Shown: positions 48,087 through 59,410 of the stretch, one piece after another | Numbering within the stretch: the first letter of the stretch is position 1 | Layout of the letters: every line of letters begins with the position of its first letter | The notes under the pieces: generated by a model | Told to the model about the DNA's origin: nothing | The model's database searches: none | Seen by the model: only the letters and a program-made list of their open reading frames with translations | Translations under genes and position numbers: made by a program | DNA from: Umboniibacter marinipuniceus | GTDB taxonomy: Bacteria > Pseudomonadota > Gammaproteobacteria > Pseudomonadales > DSM-25080 | NCBI RefSeq assembly: GCF_003688415.1 | Contig: NZ_REFJ01000003.1 | Location: 248,001 to 312,000 of the forward strand | Length of the DNA stretch: 64,000 bases | Reading direction: 5' to 3'

Positions 48087-48273
48087 GATCTCCTCCCTAA
48101 TAGTTCATAATTAACTACTGGCGAAAAACCAAAAAAAACCTGCTAACACATCACAAATTAGAGCTAACGTCGGGAAAAAGCCTGAACTGATCGGTCATTT
48201 TTTATTCAATTTCTTTGCGAAAGCGTGAATCTGTTGTTATATTCAGTTAAACGTAGCTTAGGCAATTAGTGAA

Positions 48274-48570
48274 ATGACGGACCATCGCCTTATCGATTTG
48301 CCAAATATTGGCGCCTATAGTGCTCATGAATTAGAGCGCGTTGATATTGTGACCGCCCATGACTTACGTCAATTAGGCGCTGTTCAAGCGTTTCATAGAG
48401 TTTGGTTTCATGCTGAACGCAAACCTACCGAGAATCTGCTTTGGGCCCTAGCCGGTGCACTGGATGGTCGTCATTGGAAATCTTACGACTACCATGAAAA
48501 GCAGGCATTATTAAATGCGCTTGAAGCCCACCGTAAAGCGCAGACGCTTCACGATGAACTTCAAGCCTAA
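48274..48570 (+). CDS. TfoX C-terminal domain protein
   Basis: A 98-residue protein with only the C-terminal domain of TfoX/Sxy: DLPNIGAYSAHELERVDIVTAHDLRQLGA is represented by LPNIGAYSAHELERV and DLRQLGA, then RKPTENLLWALAGALDGRHW. This domain is a helix-hairpin-helix-like fold. Full-length TfoX activates competence; the N-terminal domain needed for that is absent, so the role is uncertain. It converges on fadH with a six-base gap and no terminator in between. Confidence 0.88.
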   Translation: MTDHRLIDLPNIGAYSAHELERVDIVTAHDLRQLGAVQAFHRVWFHAERKPTENLLWALAGALDGRHWKSYDYHEKQALLNALEAHRKAQTLHDELQA

Positions 48571-48576
48571 CTAGCC

Positions 48577-50613
<2,037 letters not shown>

Positions 50614-50652
50614 CTAAAAAATCACTTTACAGTTGAACCTTATGCCTCTATG

Positions 50653-50665
50653 TTGACAGTGTCAA
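50653..50665. promoter_or_regulatory. 13-bp palindrome between fadH and its divergent TetR gene
   Basis: TTGACAGTGTCAA is a perfect inverted repeat (TTGACA-G-TGTCAA) and each arm is a consensus -35 box, so it fits overlapping divergent promoters and a TetR operator. For fadH the -10 TAAGGT lies 17 bases further on the minus strand. Confidence 0.55.
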
Positions 50666-50688
50666 GATTAAACTAGGTGTACTGAATT

Positions 50689-51276
50689 ATGGCTAGCGTT
50701 TACCACCACGGCAACTTACGCCAAGCATTATTATTGGAAGCTGACCACATTATTGAAACGGAAGGTATTGATGCGCTGTCAGTGAGAAAACTGGCAGAGA
50801 GTGTTGGAGTATCAAGAACTGCGCTCTATCACCATTTTCGTGACAAGAACGCATTGTTGTCAGCCATCACTGAAGCGCAATTTAATCACTGGGGAAAGCA
50901 GCTCACTGATGTGCTTGATGATCAAGCACCTGTGCAAACACAAATCAAAGCCTTCGCGAAGCAGTATCTTCTGGGCGCCACGGCGCGACCTGCGCACTAT
51001 AACCTGATGTTCGGCAAGCCCATTTGGAAGAGCGGCGAGCCCAGTGAAAGTCTTACCGAAATCTCGCGCACCAGTTTTCAAAATTACGTTATTCTAATTA
51101 AACGTTGGCAGGATAGCGGAGCCATTGAGGCAGCCATCCCCAGCTTGCAACTCGCCCAAGTTAGCTGGGGAATGCTCCATGGTTTAGCACGACTCTTAAT
51201 AGACGGGGTGTACGTGGATTACAAGCAAATTGAGGAGATGAGCGATGCGGTTACGCGTTTACTATTAAACGAGTAA
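50689..51276 (+). CDS. TetR-family transcriptional regulator
   Basis: A 195-residue repressor with the N-terminal helix-turn-helix pattern of TetR: ALSVRKLAESVGVSRTALYHHFRDKNALL (short form VGVSRTALYHHFRDK). The C-terminal helical domain (about 75-195), with YNLMFGKPIWKSGE, is typical of WHG-domain regulators, whose ligands are often acyl or aromatic compounds. It is divergent from fadH, so a fatty-acid-derived inducer is plausible but inferred. It precedes the parC terminus (convergent), with short repeats in the gap. Confidence 0.93.
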   Translation: MASVYHHGNLRQALLLEADHIIETEGIDALSVRKLAESVGVSRTALYHHFRDKNALLSAITEAQFNHWGKQLTDVLDDQAPVQTQIKAFAKQYLLGATARPAHYNLMFGKPIWKSGEPSESLTEISRTSFQNYVILIKRWQDSGAIEAAIPSLQLAQVSWGMLHGLARLLIDGVYVDYKQIEEMSDAVTRLLLNE

Positions 51277-51300
51277 CCTGCATTGCTAGTGACTAACCAG

Positions 51301-51341
51301 CAACTATCGGCTAACCACTAAAAACAACTATCGGCTAACCA
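51301..51341. repeat. Short direct repeat (17 bp, period 24) between TetR gene and parC
   Basis: CAACTATCGGCTAACCA occurs at 51301-51317 and again at 51325-51341, with a degenerate third piece (CTACTGGCTAACCA) near 51381-51394 and a partial one (CTAACCAG) just before. The gap has no gene. Confidence 0.88.
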
Positions 51342-51400
51342 GTCGTAGACAAGCAAAGACGAACTAGCCCGCTTACCTAACTACTGGCTAACCAAAGCCT

Positions 51401-53653
51401 TTAACTATCAACAATTTCCACCGAATCAACATTCTGGAAACCGCGAGGAAGTTTATGCCCGCGTCGACCACGCTCACCAAAATAATGTTCAAGCTCACTA
51501 AACTTAAAGCTCACATGACGCTTTCCTGAGCTAATGACCACGCGCTGATCTTCGCGGAATACAGCAGCGGTTAGCATCAGTTCCTCTCGCGCCGCGGCAC
51601 GGACGGCAGAAATATTCATAATCTTATTGCCCTTACCTTTGCCCAGCACGGGAAGTTCACTTAACGGGAACACTAACATCCGTCCCTCGTTACTAATTGC
51701 CGCCACCCAAAGCTGTTCGCCTTCAGGAAGGACAATTGGCGGCAGTACTTGAGAACCCTTAGGAAGGCTAATAATGGCCTTACCGGCCTTATTTCGTGAA
51801 CTCAAGTTGTCGATTTGCGTGACGAAACCGTAACCCGCGTCGGAGGCGAGTAACAGTCGTTCGCTACCTTTACCCAATAACAAGCCTTCAAAGCTTGCGC
51901 CCGATGGTGGATTCACTTTACCCGTTACTGGCTCGCCCTGCCCTCGGGCTGAAGGCAAGCCATGCGCAGGAAATACATAGGACCTGCCCGTTGAATCTAA
52001 TAGGTAGACGGATTCGTTGGTGCGGCCCTTTGCCGCGAGCTTAAACCTATCTCCGGACTTATAATTGAGTGATGAAGGATCAACCTCATGACCCCGAGCA
52101 GCGCGAATCCAGCCCATTTGCGATAACACCACCGTGGTGTTTTCGACACTCACCAAATCCATCTCTGAGAGAGCCTGAGCTTCGGCACGCTCGATGATTG
52201 GCGAACGTCGATCGTCACCAAATTCATCCGCGGCTTCTTGCAACTCGTTTTTAACAAGTGTTTTAAGACGGCGTTCCGAAGACAGCAGTAACTCTAGCTT
52301 CTTCCGTTCCTCGTTCAATTCGTCCTGCTCACCGCGGATTTTGACTTCTTCCAACTTAGCTAAGTGGCGAAGTTTTAGCTCCAATATGGCTTCGGCTTGA
52401 ATATCGGAAATACCAAAGCGCTCCATTAAAACGGGCTTCGGCTTGTCCTCTTCTCGGATAATAGCAATAACTTCGTCAATATTGAGAAAGGCAACCATTA
52501 AACCATCGAGAATATGTAAGCGAGCGAGCACTTTCTCTAGACGGAAGTTGAGGCGCTTTCTAACTGTTTCAACGCGGAAATGTAACCATTCTTTAATGAT
52601 TTGATCGAGGGACTTAACACCCGGCCGACCGTCGTTACCGATCATGTTGAAATTCACTCGGTACGTCTTTTCAAGGTCCGTCGTGGCAAAAAGATGGTTC
52701 ATGAGTTGATCTACGTCCACACGATTAGAGCGTGGAACAATAACAAAGCGAGTGGGATTCACGTGGTCCGACTCATCTTTGAGGTCCGAGACCATCGGTA
52801 ACTTTTTCGCCTGCATCTGCGCCGCAATTTGTTCTAAAACTTTTGCGCCAGAGGTCTGGTGAGGTAACGCCGTAATGACAATCTCGCCCTGTTCCTCCTG
52901 CCAAACAGCCCGCATACGAACGCTTCCACGCCCCGTTTTATAGAGCTTATGAAGTTCCGACTTTGGGGTAATAATCTCCGCATCGGTAGGATAGTCAGGG
53001 CCCTTTACATGCTCCAAAATTTCTTCGAGGCTAGTTGAGCTTCGCTCTAAGCAAGCAATCGATGCGGCGACAATCTCACGGATATTGTGCGGTGGAATAT
53101 CCGTTGCCATACCTACAGCAATACCGGTACCGCCATTGAGAAGGATATTTGGTAATCGGGCGGGTAGAACAAGAGGCTCCGTCATGGTGCCATCAAAGTT
53201 ATCAATCCAGTCAGCCGTACCCTGCCCTAATTCACTGAGTAAAACATTCGCGTACTTGGCAAGCTTGGCCTCAGTGTATCGCATTGCTGCGAAACTCTTC
53301 GGGTCATCAGGAGAACCCCAGTTACCCTGACCTTCTACTGTAGGGTATCGATAGGAAAAGTCCTGCGCCATGAGTACCATCGCTTCATAGGCTGCAGAAT
53401 CACCATGGGGGTGAAACTTACCAATCACATCACCAACGGTACGAGCCGATTTCTTGGGTTTCGCCGAGTTGCGCAAACCCAATTCGCTCATGGCATAAAT
53501 GATGCGCCTTTGGACCGGCTTTAGACCGTCACCAATATTTGGCAAGGCGCGGTCTAGGATGACGTACATAGAATAGTCGAGGTAGGCTTTTTCGGTGTAG
53601 TCCTTTAGCGCTACTCGTTCAATACCATCATTCGAAAGAGTTAACTCACTCAT
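51401..53653 (-). CDS. parC: DNA topoisomerase IV subunit A
   Basis: Decatenates daughter chromosomes with ParE. The 750-residue protein starts with the quinolone-resistance region; [21 protein letters not shown] matches at short pieces ([14 protein letters not shown]), and the catalytic tyrosine is in [10 protein letters not shown] near residue 124. The C-terminal beta-pinwheel region (about 510-750) is rich in basic residues and lacks the GyrA box (QRRGGKG), which separates ParC from GyrA. parE is not in this window. The order parC - serB - smp-like matches Pseudomonas-like genomes. Confidence 0.96.
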   Translation of the reverse strand: MSELTLSNDGIERVALKDYTEKAYLDYSMYVILDRALPNIGDGLKPVQRRIIYAMSELGLRNSAKPKKSARTVGDVIGKFHPHGDSAAYEAMVLMAQDFSYRYPTVEGQGNWGSPDDPKSFAAMRYTEAKLAKYANVLLSELGQGTADWIDNFDGTMTEPLVLPARLPNILLNGGTGIAVGMATDIPPHNIREIVAASIACLERSSTSLEEILEHVKGPDYPTDAEIITPKSELHKLYKTGRGSVRMRAVWQEEQGEIVITALPHQTSGAKVLEQIAAQMQAKKLPMVSDLKDESDHVNPTRFVIVPRSNRVDVDQLMNHLFATTDLEKTYRVNFNMIGNDGRPGVKSLDQIIKEWLHFRVETVRKRLNFRLEKVLARLHILDGLMVAFLNIDEVIAIIREEDKPKPVLMERFGISDIQAEAILELKLRHLAKLEEVKIRGEQDELNEERKKLELLLSSERRLKTLVKNELQEAADEFGDDRRSPIIERAEAQALSEMDLVSVENTTVVLSQMGWIRAARGHEVDPSSLNYKSGDRFKLAAKGRTNESVYLLDSTGRSYVFPAHGLPSARGQGEPVTGKVNPPSGASFEGLLLGKGSERLLLASDAGYGFVTQIDNLSSRNKAGKAIISLPKGSQVLPPIVLPEGEQLWVAAISNEGRMLVFPLSELPVLGKGKGNKIMNISAVRAAAREELMLTAAVFREDQRVVISSGKRHVSFKFSELEHYFGERGRRGHKLPRGFQNVDSVEIVDS

Positions 53654-53777
53654 CTTGTTCCTTATTTTGCGAGCGTTAATTAATGCGTTGAGCCAGTTTA
53701 AACCGAACTACGGTGGTTCTGCACTACTTCAATAACACTTTCTAGTGGAAAATAAGTGATTAGTTAAGTTGTTCAGT

Positions 53778-54620
53778 TTAAACGTCGCCGTAGAGCGCTT
53801 TGGCAATACCGTCCAAACCGCCATAATTAAGGGTAAGCGGAGCGAGTTCTTGCACCTTGGGCTTGGCTTTATAGGCAATACCAATACCCGCTGCGGCTAA
53901 CATTGGCAGGTCATTTGCGCCGTCACCAACCGCGAGAACTTGGCTGCTAGCCAAATCCAATTCGGTTGCCATTTTTACCAGCTGTCGCGCTTTAAATTCG
54001 GCGTCAACGATGGGCTCAATCGCTGTACCCGTTAACTTACCATCAACAATATCCAGAACATTAGAATACACCTCGTCGATACCTAACTTGGCCGCTAAAC
54101 GTGCAGCAAAAAGTTCAAAGCCGCCACTGAGGATCACGGTTTTCACTCCCTCGGCACGGAGTTTTGCAATGAGTAGTTCAGCGCCAGGCATAATTTGAAT
54201 ACGATTGAAAATCCCATCTAATTTCTCGGCGGATAGGCCATTGAGAAGCGCTAGGCGCTCACGAAAGCTGGCTTTAAAGTCCAACTCCCCGCGCATTGCT
54301 CGCTCGGTGATAGTCGCTACTTGATCCTTGATCCCGAGTTCGGCAGCGAGTTCATCAATCACTTCTGCTTGAATCAAGGTTGAATCCATATCAAAGCAGG
54401 CCAGCTTGAGTAATTCCTGACTGGCAAACATAAAAATATCCGCCTCAGGCTTGATCTGCTTAAGCGTATCCTGCCCCATAACCGTATTCGTCTTCCATTG
54501 CGCGAGTTGACTACCGTCCGCCTGGGTAGAAACCTCCGGTGCTGCAACAAAAACTTGGCTAAACTCGGCGAGTTCCATCGTGCTAAACGAGGAGGCAAAA
54601 ACTGAAACCAAACGCTGCAT
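53778..54620 (-). CDS. serB: Phosphoserine phosphatase
   Basis: Last step of serine synthesis. The HAD-fold domain has the nucleophile motif CFDMDSTLIQ (Asp77 and Asp79), RAMRGELDFKASFRER (split: RAMRGELDFKASF), SGGFELFAARLA and VGDGANDLPML with the magnesium ligands. At 280 residues the N-terminal part is about 70 residues and lacks the extended ACT domains seen in longer forms. GGAG precedes the ATG. It is divergent from the smp-like gene, as serB and ytjB/smp are in E. coli. Confidence 0.95.
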   Translation of the reverse strand: MQRLVSVFASSFSTMELAEFSQVFVAAPEVSTQADGSQLAQWKTNTVMGQDTLKQIKPEADIFMFASQELLKLACFDMDSTLIQAEVIDELAAELGIKDQVATITERAMRGELDFKASFRERLALLNGLSAEKLDGIFNRIQIMPGAELLIAKLRAEGVKTVILSGGFELFAARLAAKLGIDEVYSNVLDIVDGKLTGTAIEPIVDAEFKARQLVKMATELDLASSQVLAVGDGANDLPMLAAAGIGIAYKAKPKVQELAPLTLNYGGLDGIAKALYGDV

Positions 54621-54785
54621 AGCGACTCCATTTACTCATTGAACAGGTTAAATTAGTATTTTTAGGATTATACAAATTGTGATTCACTAACCGTTGTATT
54701 GGCAACAATACCAAAAAAATGAATGCTGCCAATCTACGGCCAATCTTTGTAAACTAGAACCGCGTTTCCGACTAAGGTAATTCCC

Positions 54786-55829
54786 GTGTTAAAAATTGAT
54801 CGACTAGCGCTGCGCTTTCTCCTGCTTGGTTCCGCTGCCATACTGATCGTAGTCCCTACGCTCTTCGGGTTGTTCAGCGCTCAACAACATGAGATAGACC
54901 TACGATTTGGCGAAGGGCTTGCAGAGCGGCTCGCTAATGACAGCGTAGAAGCCATTCTGGCCGACGATGAGCTGGCTCTGAATGCAACGCTGGCAAGTTA
55001 TGAGCAACTCGAAAAAATAGCGGGAGCAAGTTTCGTTAATTCTGCCCTCGAGGTCGTGAGCGCTAGCGGCGAGCTAGTGGGGACTCCGGTGTCCAGTTCG
55101 GTAATTATTTCCGGTGATGAATACGGTCAGGTCACGGTATACGTTAAACCAGCTAGTCAGGTTGTCTCAGTGCTGGCATTGCTAATCATCTCGCTGGTGA
55201 TGATGATCTTGAGCGTAGCTGGGTATTTCTCAACCATCCGCCAACAACCTAAGATTAAAGTTGAGCCAGACTCCGGTACGTTGGTTACCTTGGAGCTTGG
55301 TGATCTACCCGGCCTTGCGGATCAGTTAAGTACCCATACTATCAATAATTTATACGGTGAGCTGCAAAACCAAGTGGAAGCACTGTTCGATTCGCTAGGA
55401 GGCCAACTCTACCTAGCTCAAGGTCCAGTACTGCGCGGTTTGTTCTTTTCCGAAGATCATTCAAAGCGCGCTACCACTGCGGCATTGCTGTTAAAGCGTT
55501 TAACCAACTTCTGGGCCGCCGAGCAAGGCGTTTCCATTAACCGACGTATTGCGGTGCAAAACGCTCCCTCGCTGAATTTGAATGGTTCGCTCATCAACAA
55601 CCATCGCCGAGCACAGTTGAATCGTAATACCGGTATGTTACTGAAGTCAGGTCAGCCGGGAGATATTATCTTCGGCCAACATACTGGCGAGAACTTACCC
55701 AACGGTCTCACTTATCGCGAGCATCCTTCGCTACGTATCGTGAGCCAATTTTCACCTCCTATTGAGCACACACTTGATTTAGAAGTAAATAAGCTCATTC
55801 AAACCTTAGCTAGTCCGGAGACAACGTGA
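54786..55829 (+). CDS. Smp/AhpA-like membrane protein with extra C-terminal domain
   Basis: A 347-residue protein starting with GTG. An N-terminal helix (about 9-30) and a second at about 122-144 frame a periplasmic segment (about 31-118), matching the Smp (YtjB/AhpA) membrane family that sits divergent from serB in other gammaproteobacteria. The E. coli form has about 214 residues; the extra about 150 here (about 160-320: LGDLPGLADQL, LYLAQGPVLRGLF, ATTAALLLKRLTNFW) vaguely resemble class III nucleotidyl cyclase folds, with no intact catalytic pair seen. It overlaps the next gene by four bases. Confidence 0.8.
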   Translation: MLKIDRLALRFLLLGSAAILIVVPTLFGLFSAQQHEIDLRFGEGLAERLANDSVEAILADDELALNATLASYEQLEKIAGASFVNSALEVVSASGELVGTPVSSSVIISGDEYGQVTVYVKPASQVVSVLALLIISLVMMILSVAGYFSTIRQQPKIKVEPDSGTLVTLELGDLPGLADQLSTHTINNLYGELQNQVEALFDSLGGQLYLAQGPVLRGLFFSEDHSKRATTAALLLKRLTNFWAAEQGVSINRRIAVQNAPSLNLNGSLINNHRRAQLNRNTGMLLKSGQPGDIIFGQHTGENLPNGLTYREHPSLRIVSQFSPPIEHTLDLEVNKLIQTLASPETT

Positions 55830-56446
55830 CCACACCACCACTTCCACTTGATATCGATTCCGTTAAAGGGTTTTTAGACCCCGCTGAAGGGCAAGCCCTC
55901 CTCACCGCAGCTATAAGTGTTGCCCAACTCGGGCCAATAATGGAGATCGGTAGTTACTGCGGCAAATCAACGGTTTACCTTGGAACTGCTGCACAACACT
56001 CAGACAATATCATCTATGCGGTGGATCATCATCGTGGTAGCGAAGAACACCAGTTTGGCGAGGAGTATTTTGATAGCGACGTCTACGATACTGACATCAA
56101 CGCCGTTGACACCTTCAAACTGTTCCGTCAAACGGTAGACCGCGCCAAATTAATGAATGTTGTTGTCCCCATCGTGGCGGCTACTCGGGTAGCCTCGAAG
56201 TACTGGGCAACGCCGCTAGGGATGTTATTCATTGACGGTGGGCACAGCGAGCAAGCGGCACTGGACGATTATCGATGCTGGACGCCATTCATACGAAAGG
56301 GGGGTTTACTGGCAATCCATGATATCTTCCCAAACCCTGAAGATGGCGGCCAAGCGCCTTACAACATTTACCAACTAGCCCTTAAATCAGGGCAATTTGA
56401 ACTTGTCAGTATGACTAAAACATTAGGTCTTTTGCGTCGGCTATAG
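55826..56446 (+). CDS. Class I SAM-dependent methyltransferase
   Basis: A 206-residue Rossmann-fold methyltransferase. The SAM loop is IMEIGSYCGKSTVYLG, followed by IYAVDHHRGS (acidic second strand) and GMLFIDGGHSEQAALDDYR near the active site; LLAIHDIFPNP resembles the O-methyltransferase-like Methyltransf_24 family. The start is GTG overlapping the upstream stop as GTGA, so it is translationally coupled to the smp-like gene. The substrate is unknown. Confidence 0.9.
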   Translation: MTTPPLPLDIDSVKGFLDPAEGQALLTAAISVAQLGPIMEIGSYCGKSTVYLGTAAQHSDNIIYAVDHHRGSEEHQFGEEYFDSDVYDTDINAVDTFKLFRQTVDRAKLMNVVVPIVAATRVASKYWATPLGMLFIDGGHSEQAALDDYRCWTPFIRKGGLLAIHDIFPNPEDGGQAPYNIYQLALKSGQFELVSMTKTLGLLRRL

Positions 56447-56586
56447 TTCTGGCAGATTAATTATCTTCGGTCATCCATTATCCAGCGGTTACCCAGTGCC
56501 CTCAACTCAAAAAGTTAACAGGCAACGTGGGTAACTGAGATTAGCATCAGCTACAATCTACAAACTCTACAACGAGAGAACACTCA

Positions 56587-59259
56587 ATGAAGCGTTTACT
56601 AAACATCCTAGCAATACCCGCCTTGTTATTCTTGCTCAGCGCCTGCAACACTGAGCCGTCCGCCTCAAACACGTCCACGTTTGACGACAGTATTGCGCCA
56701 ATCGGTCTGTTGGGAGACCTCTCCGAGCCGCTCTATTACGACATCGATTTGACGGTTGATCCGCGCGCGGACGAGTTTTACGGTACAGTAGCGCTCTCAT
56801 TTCGCTTAAATCGTCCGTCTGAGCATTTTTGGCTTCATGGCAACAACTTACAGGTTGAACGTGTTGAGCTGATCAACGGCGAACAAAGCTATACAGCAAC
56901 CTATGAGCAAGTACTTGCCAGCGGTGTAGCGAAAATTGGATTCCCTACCAAGCTTGAAGCTGGCGACTACCAAGTGGTTATTCACTATCGTGCGGCATTT
57001 GATCTGAACTTAAGTGGATTATTCAAAGTTGAGGAACAAGGGCTAAACTACGCTTTGGCTAAGTCTGAATCCGTTCAAGCTCGGAAGTTCCTCCCCGGCT
57101 TTGACGAACCGGGTCTAAAAGCACCCTTCGAATTTACACTCACCGTGCCTGCGGATATGCACGCCATTACCAATACCCCTGAAGCTAGCGTTATCCAGCT
57201 CGATAATGGTATGAAGCAGGTCACTTATTTACCTACCCCTGCGATGCCTACCTATCTTCTCAGCTTAGCGGTAGGTCCCTTTGATCGAGTAGAAGGCCCT
57301 ACTATTCCCGCCAACGAGTTCCGAGAGAATAATATTCCGCTAGTGGGATACGCTCGTGCAGGACGCGGCGCTGAATTAGACTATATCCTGTCTATTACTC
57401 CAGAGTTCGTTGCGATTTTCGAGCGCGAGCTGGAAAGTCCATACCCATTTCGCAAGCTAGACATTATCGCCGCACCCGCGTGGCCTAGCGGTGCCACCGA
57501 GCTATCAGCCGCTATTACCTACCGTGAGAGTCGTATCCTACTTGGTCCCAATCCTGCCCCGCAGGCACGGTTGGGTCTGCTATCAATTCATGCGCATGAG
57601 TTAGCTCACATGTGGTTTGGCAACTTAGTAACACCTACTTGGTGGGATGATCTTTGGCTAAAAGAAGGCTTCTCAAGCTGGATGGAACCCGTCGCTATGG
57701 CAGAATTCGAACCTAAAGCAGGTCACGAAATTGGCACAACCGTAGACGGTCTTCGTGCGATGTCTTTGGATTCCTTAGCCAGTACCCGAGCGATTCGCGA
57801 ACCGATTGATCGGAATGAAGACATCCGTAATGCCTATGATGCCATCACCTACGCAAAGAGCACTGGGGTGATTCATATGATGGATAGTTACTTCGGTCCT
57901 GAGCTATTCCGCCCCGCCCTAGGGCGATATGTTGCTCGCTTCGCTGAAGGGCGTGCTGACGCGGCTGAATTCTACGATGAAATCGCAACACAAAGTGGCG
58001 AGCCCCGTCTTGTAGCAGCATTCCGCAGCTTTGTTGAACAACCTGGACTCCCGCAAATAGACACTCAAGTTAGCTGCGCGAATGATCAGGTGACCGTAAA
58101 CATTCAGCAGCAGCGTTATGCACCGCCTGGTTCAGAGATAAACACTCAAGCTCAGCAATGGGATATCCCAATGTGCTTCACCGATGCAAATGGCCATCAG
58201 CACTGCGACATTCTCAGCCAAAAGACAACGTCTTGGCAGTGGGAAGGCACTTGCCCAGCTTGGGTTTTCCCCAATGCTAACGGCGCGGGTTACTATCGAT
58301 TCAACACCAACTCCACTAACTGGTCAGCCCTGATTGCTAACTTCAGCGACTTTTCAGCCCCCGAGGCCATGGTGTTGATTGACAGTGGCTTTGCCGCCTA
58401 CGGACAGGAAACGCTTTCTGCCGAAGCGTTAAAATCGCTCGTTGAAGCGTCTACTAAGTCAAACAATCGCCATGTTGTTGCCGCCGCAATCAGCCGTTTG
58501 CGAAATTTACTCGCCGTAAGTGATGACGCGAGCAAAGTGCGATTAGCAAGTTGGGCCAATGCCCTGTATTCACCATTACTTGAAACTTGGGCTCAGGGAA
58601 GTGATGAGGATTCGATGATCTTGACCAATCAATTGCGCAGCAGCTTGGCCCAGCACTTCGATAACCTTGAACTTCGTGCCGAGTTAGCTCAACAAGCCGC
58701 TTCCTTCACGGGCTATATGGGGGGTTCATCGGATAGCTCAGCCCTTACTACCGATGAGTATCAGATGGCGCTTACGGTGGCTGTGGAAGACCTTGGCGAT
58801 GACTTCAGTAATCACCTACTTAGCTTTGCGGATAACTTTGACGACTCCCGTTTCCGGGCAGCGGCCGTAACTGCGCTGTCGGCAAGTACCTCAGCGGAGT
58901 TCGTAACAACCCAGCATACATTCGTCTTAGCTGCCGCAACTGAGTCTCGCGAAGCGTGGTCAATGATCGCGGGAGCAATGTCCGTGCCTGAGTTACGCGC
59001 CGACCATTGGCATTTTGTGCAAAATAACTTTGAAGCCATTAGCAAAAAGATTCCCGCACAATGGCGCCGTCGTATGCCGTTGTTAGGGACTGATTTCTGC
59101 AGTGCATCGGAAAACGCCGCGCTGCAGGCCTTATTTAACGAGTACGGCGAACTCACGCCTGGATACGAGCGCGCGCTGGCACAAACCAGTGAGCGAATTT
59201 CCCTGTGCGAAGCGGCTAAGCCCAGCGCCAACGCGTTTGCCAATCAGCTAACGCCCTAG
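56587..59259 (+). CDS. M1-family metallopeptidase lipoprotein
   Basis: An 890-residue aminopeptidase-like protein with a lipobox (LLSAC, Cys20), so anchored and facing the periplasm or surface. The N-terminal beta domain precedes a catalytic domain with HELAHMWFG near residue 337 and WLKEGFSSW about 19 residues later, giving the full zinc site. The substrate-binding GAMEN motif is replaced by GATEL, keeping the Glu but losing Met and Asn. The C-terminal 400 residues look helical, like ERAP1_C. It probably trims peptides for uptake; the change at GAMEN may alter specificity. Confidence 0.92.
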   Translation: MKRLLNILAIPALLFLLSACNTEPSASNTSTFDDSIAPIGLLGDLSEPLYYDIDLTVDPRADEFYGTVALSFRLNRPSEHFWLHGNNLQVERVELINGEQSYTATYEQVLASGVAKIGFPTKLEAGDYQVVIHYRAAFDLNLSGLFKVEEQGLNYALAKSESVQARKFLPGFDEPGLKAPFEFTLTVPADMHAITNTPEASVIQLDNGMKQVTYLPTPAMPTYLLSLAVGPFDRVEGPTIPANEFRENNIPLVGYARAGRGAELDYILSITPEFVAIFERELESPYPFRKLDIIAAPAWPSGATELSAAITYRESRILLGPNPAPQARLGLLSIHAHELAHMWFGNLVTPTWWDDLWLKEGFSSWMEPVAMAEFEPKAGHEIGTTVDGLRAMSLDSLASTRAIREPIDRNEDIRNAYDAITYAKSTGVIHMMDSYFGPELFRPALGRYVARFAEGRADAAEFYDEIATQSGEPRLVAAFRSFVEQPGLPQIDTQVSCANDQVTVNIQQQRYAPPGSEINTQAQQWDIPMCFTDANGHQHCDILSQKTTSWQWEGTCPAWVFPNANGAGYYRFNTNSTNWSALIANFSDFSAPEAMVLIDSGFAAYGQETLSAEALKSLVEASTKSNNRHVVAAAISRLRNLLAVSDDASKVRLASWANALYSPLLETWAQGSDEDSMILTNQLRSSLAQHFDNLELRAELAQQAASFTGYMGGSSDSSALTTDEYQMALTVAVEDLGDDFSNHLLSFADNFDDSRFRAAAVTALSASTSAEFVTTQHTFVLAAATESREAWSMIAGAMSVPELRADHWHFVQNNFEAISKKIPAQWRRRMPLLGTDFCSASENAALQALFNEYGELTPGYERALAQTSERISLCEAAKPSANAFANQLTP

Positions 59260-59307
59260 ACTGATCGCACTCAGCCTTTCTCGCTGAGCGCAATGGATCT
59301 TTCAATA

Positions 59308-59338
59308 GAAAAGCCCCGACATAGATCGGGGCTTTTTT
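59308..59338 (+). terminator. Intrinsic terminator after the M1 peptidase
   Basis: AAAAGCCCCGA and TCGGGGCTTTTTT form a strong stem with a six-base loop and a T-tract. Confidence 0.9.
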
Positions 59339-59410
59339 CACCTCTTTGCTAAGCTTTAGCGCCAGTATGCCTGCGCTAGTGTAATCCGTTATGTATAGTT
59401 GGATAGGCCT

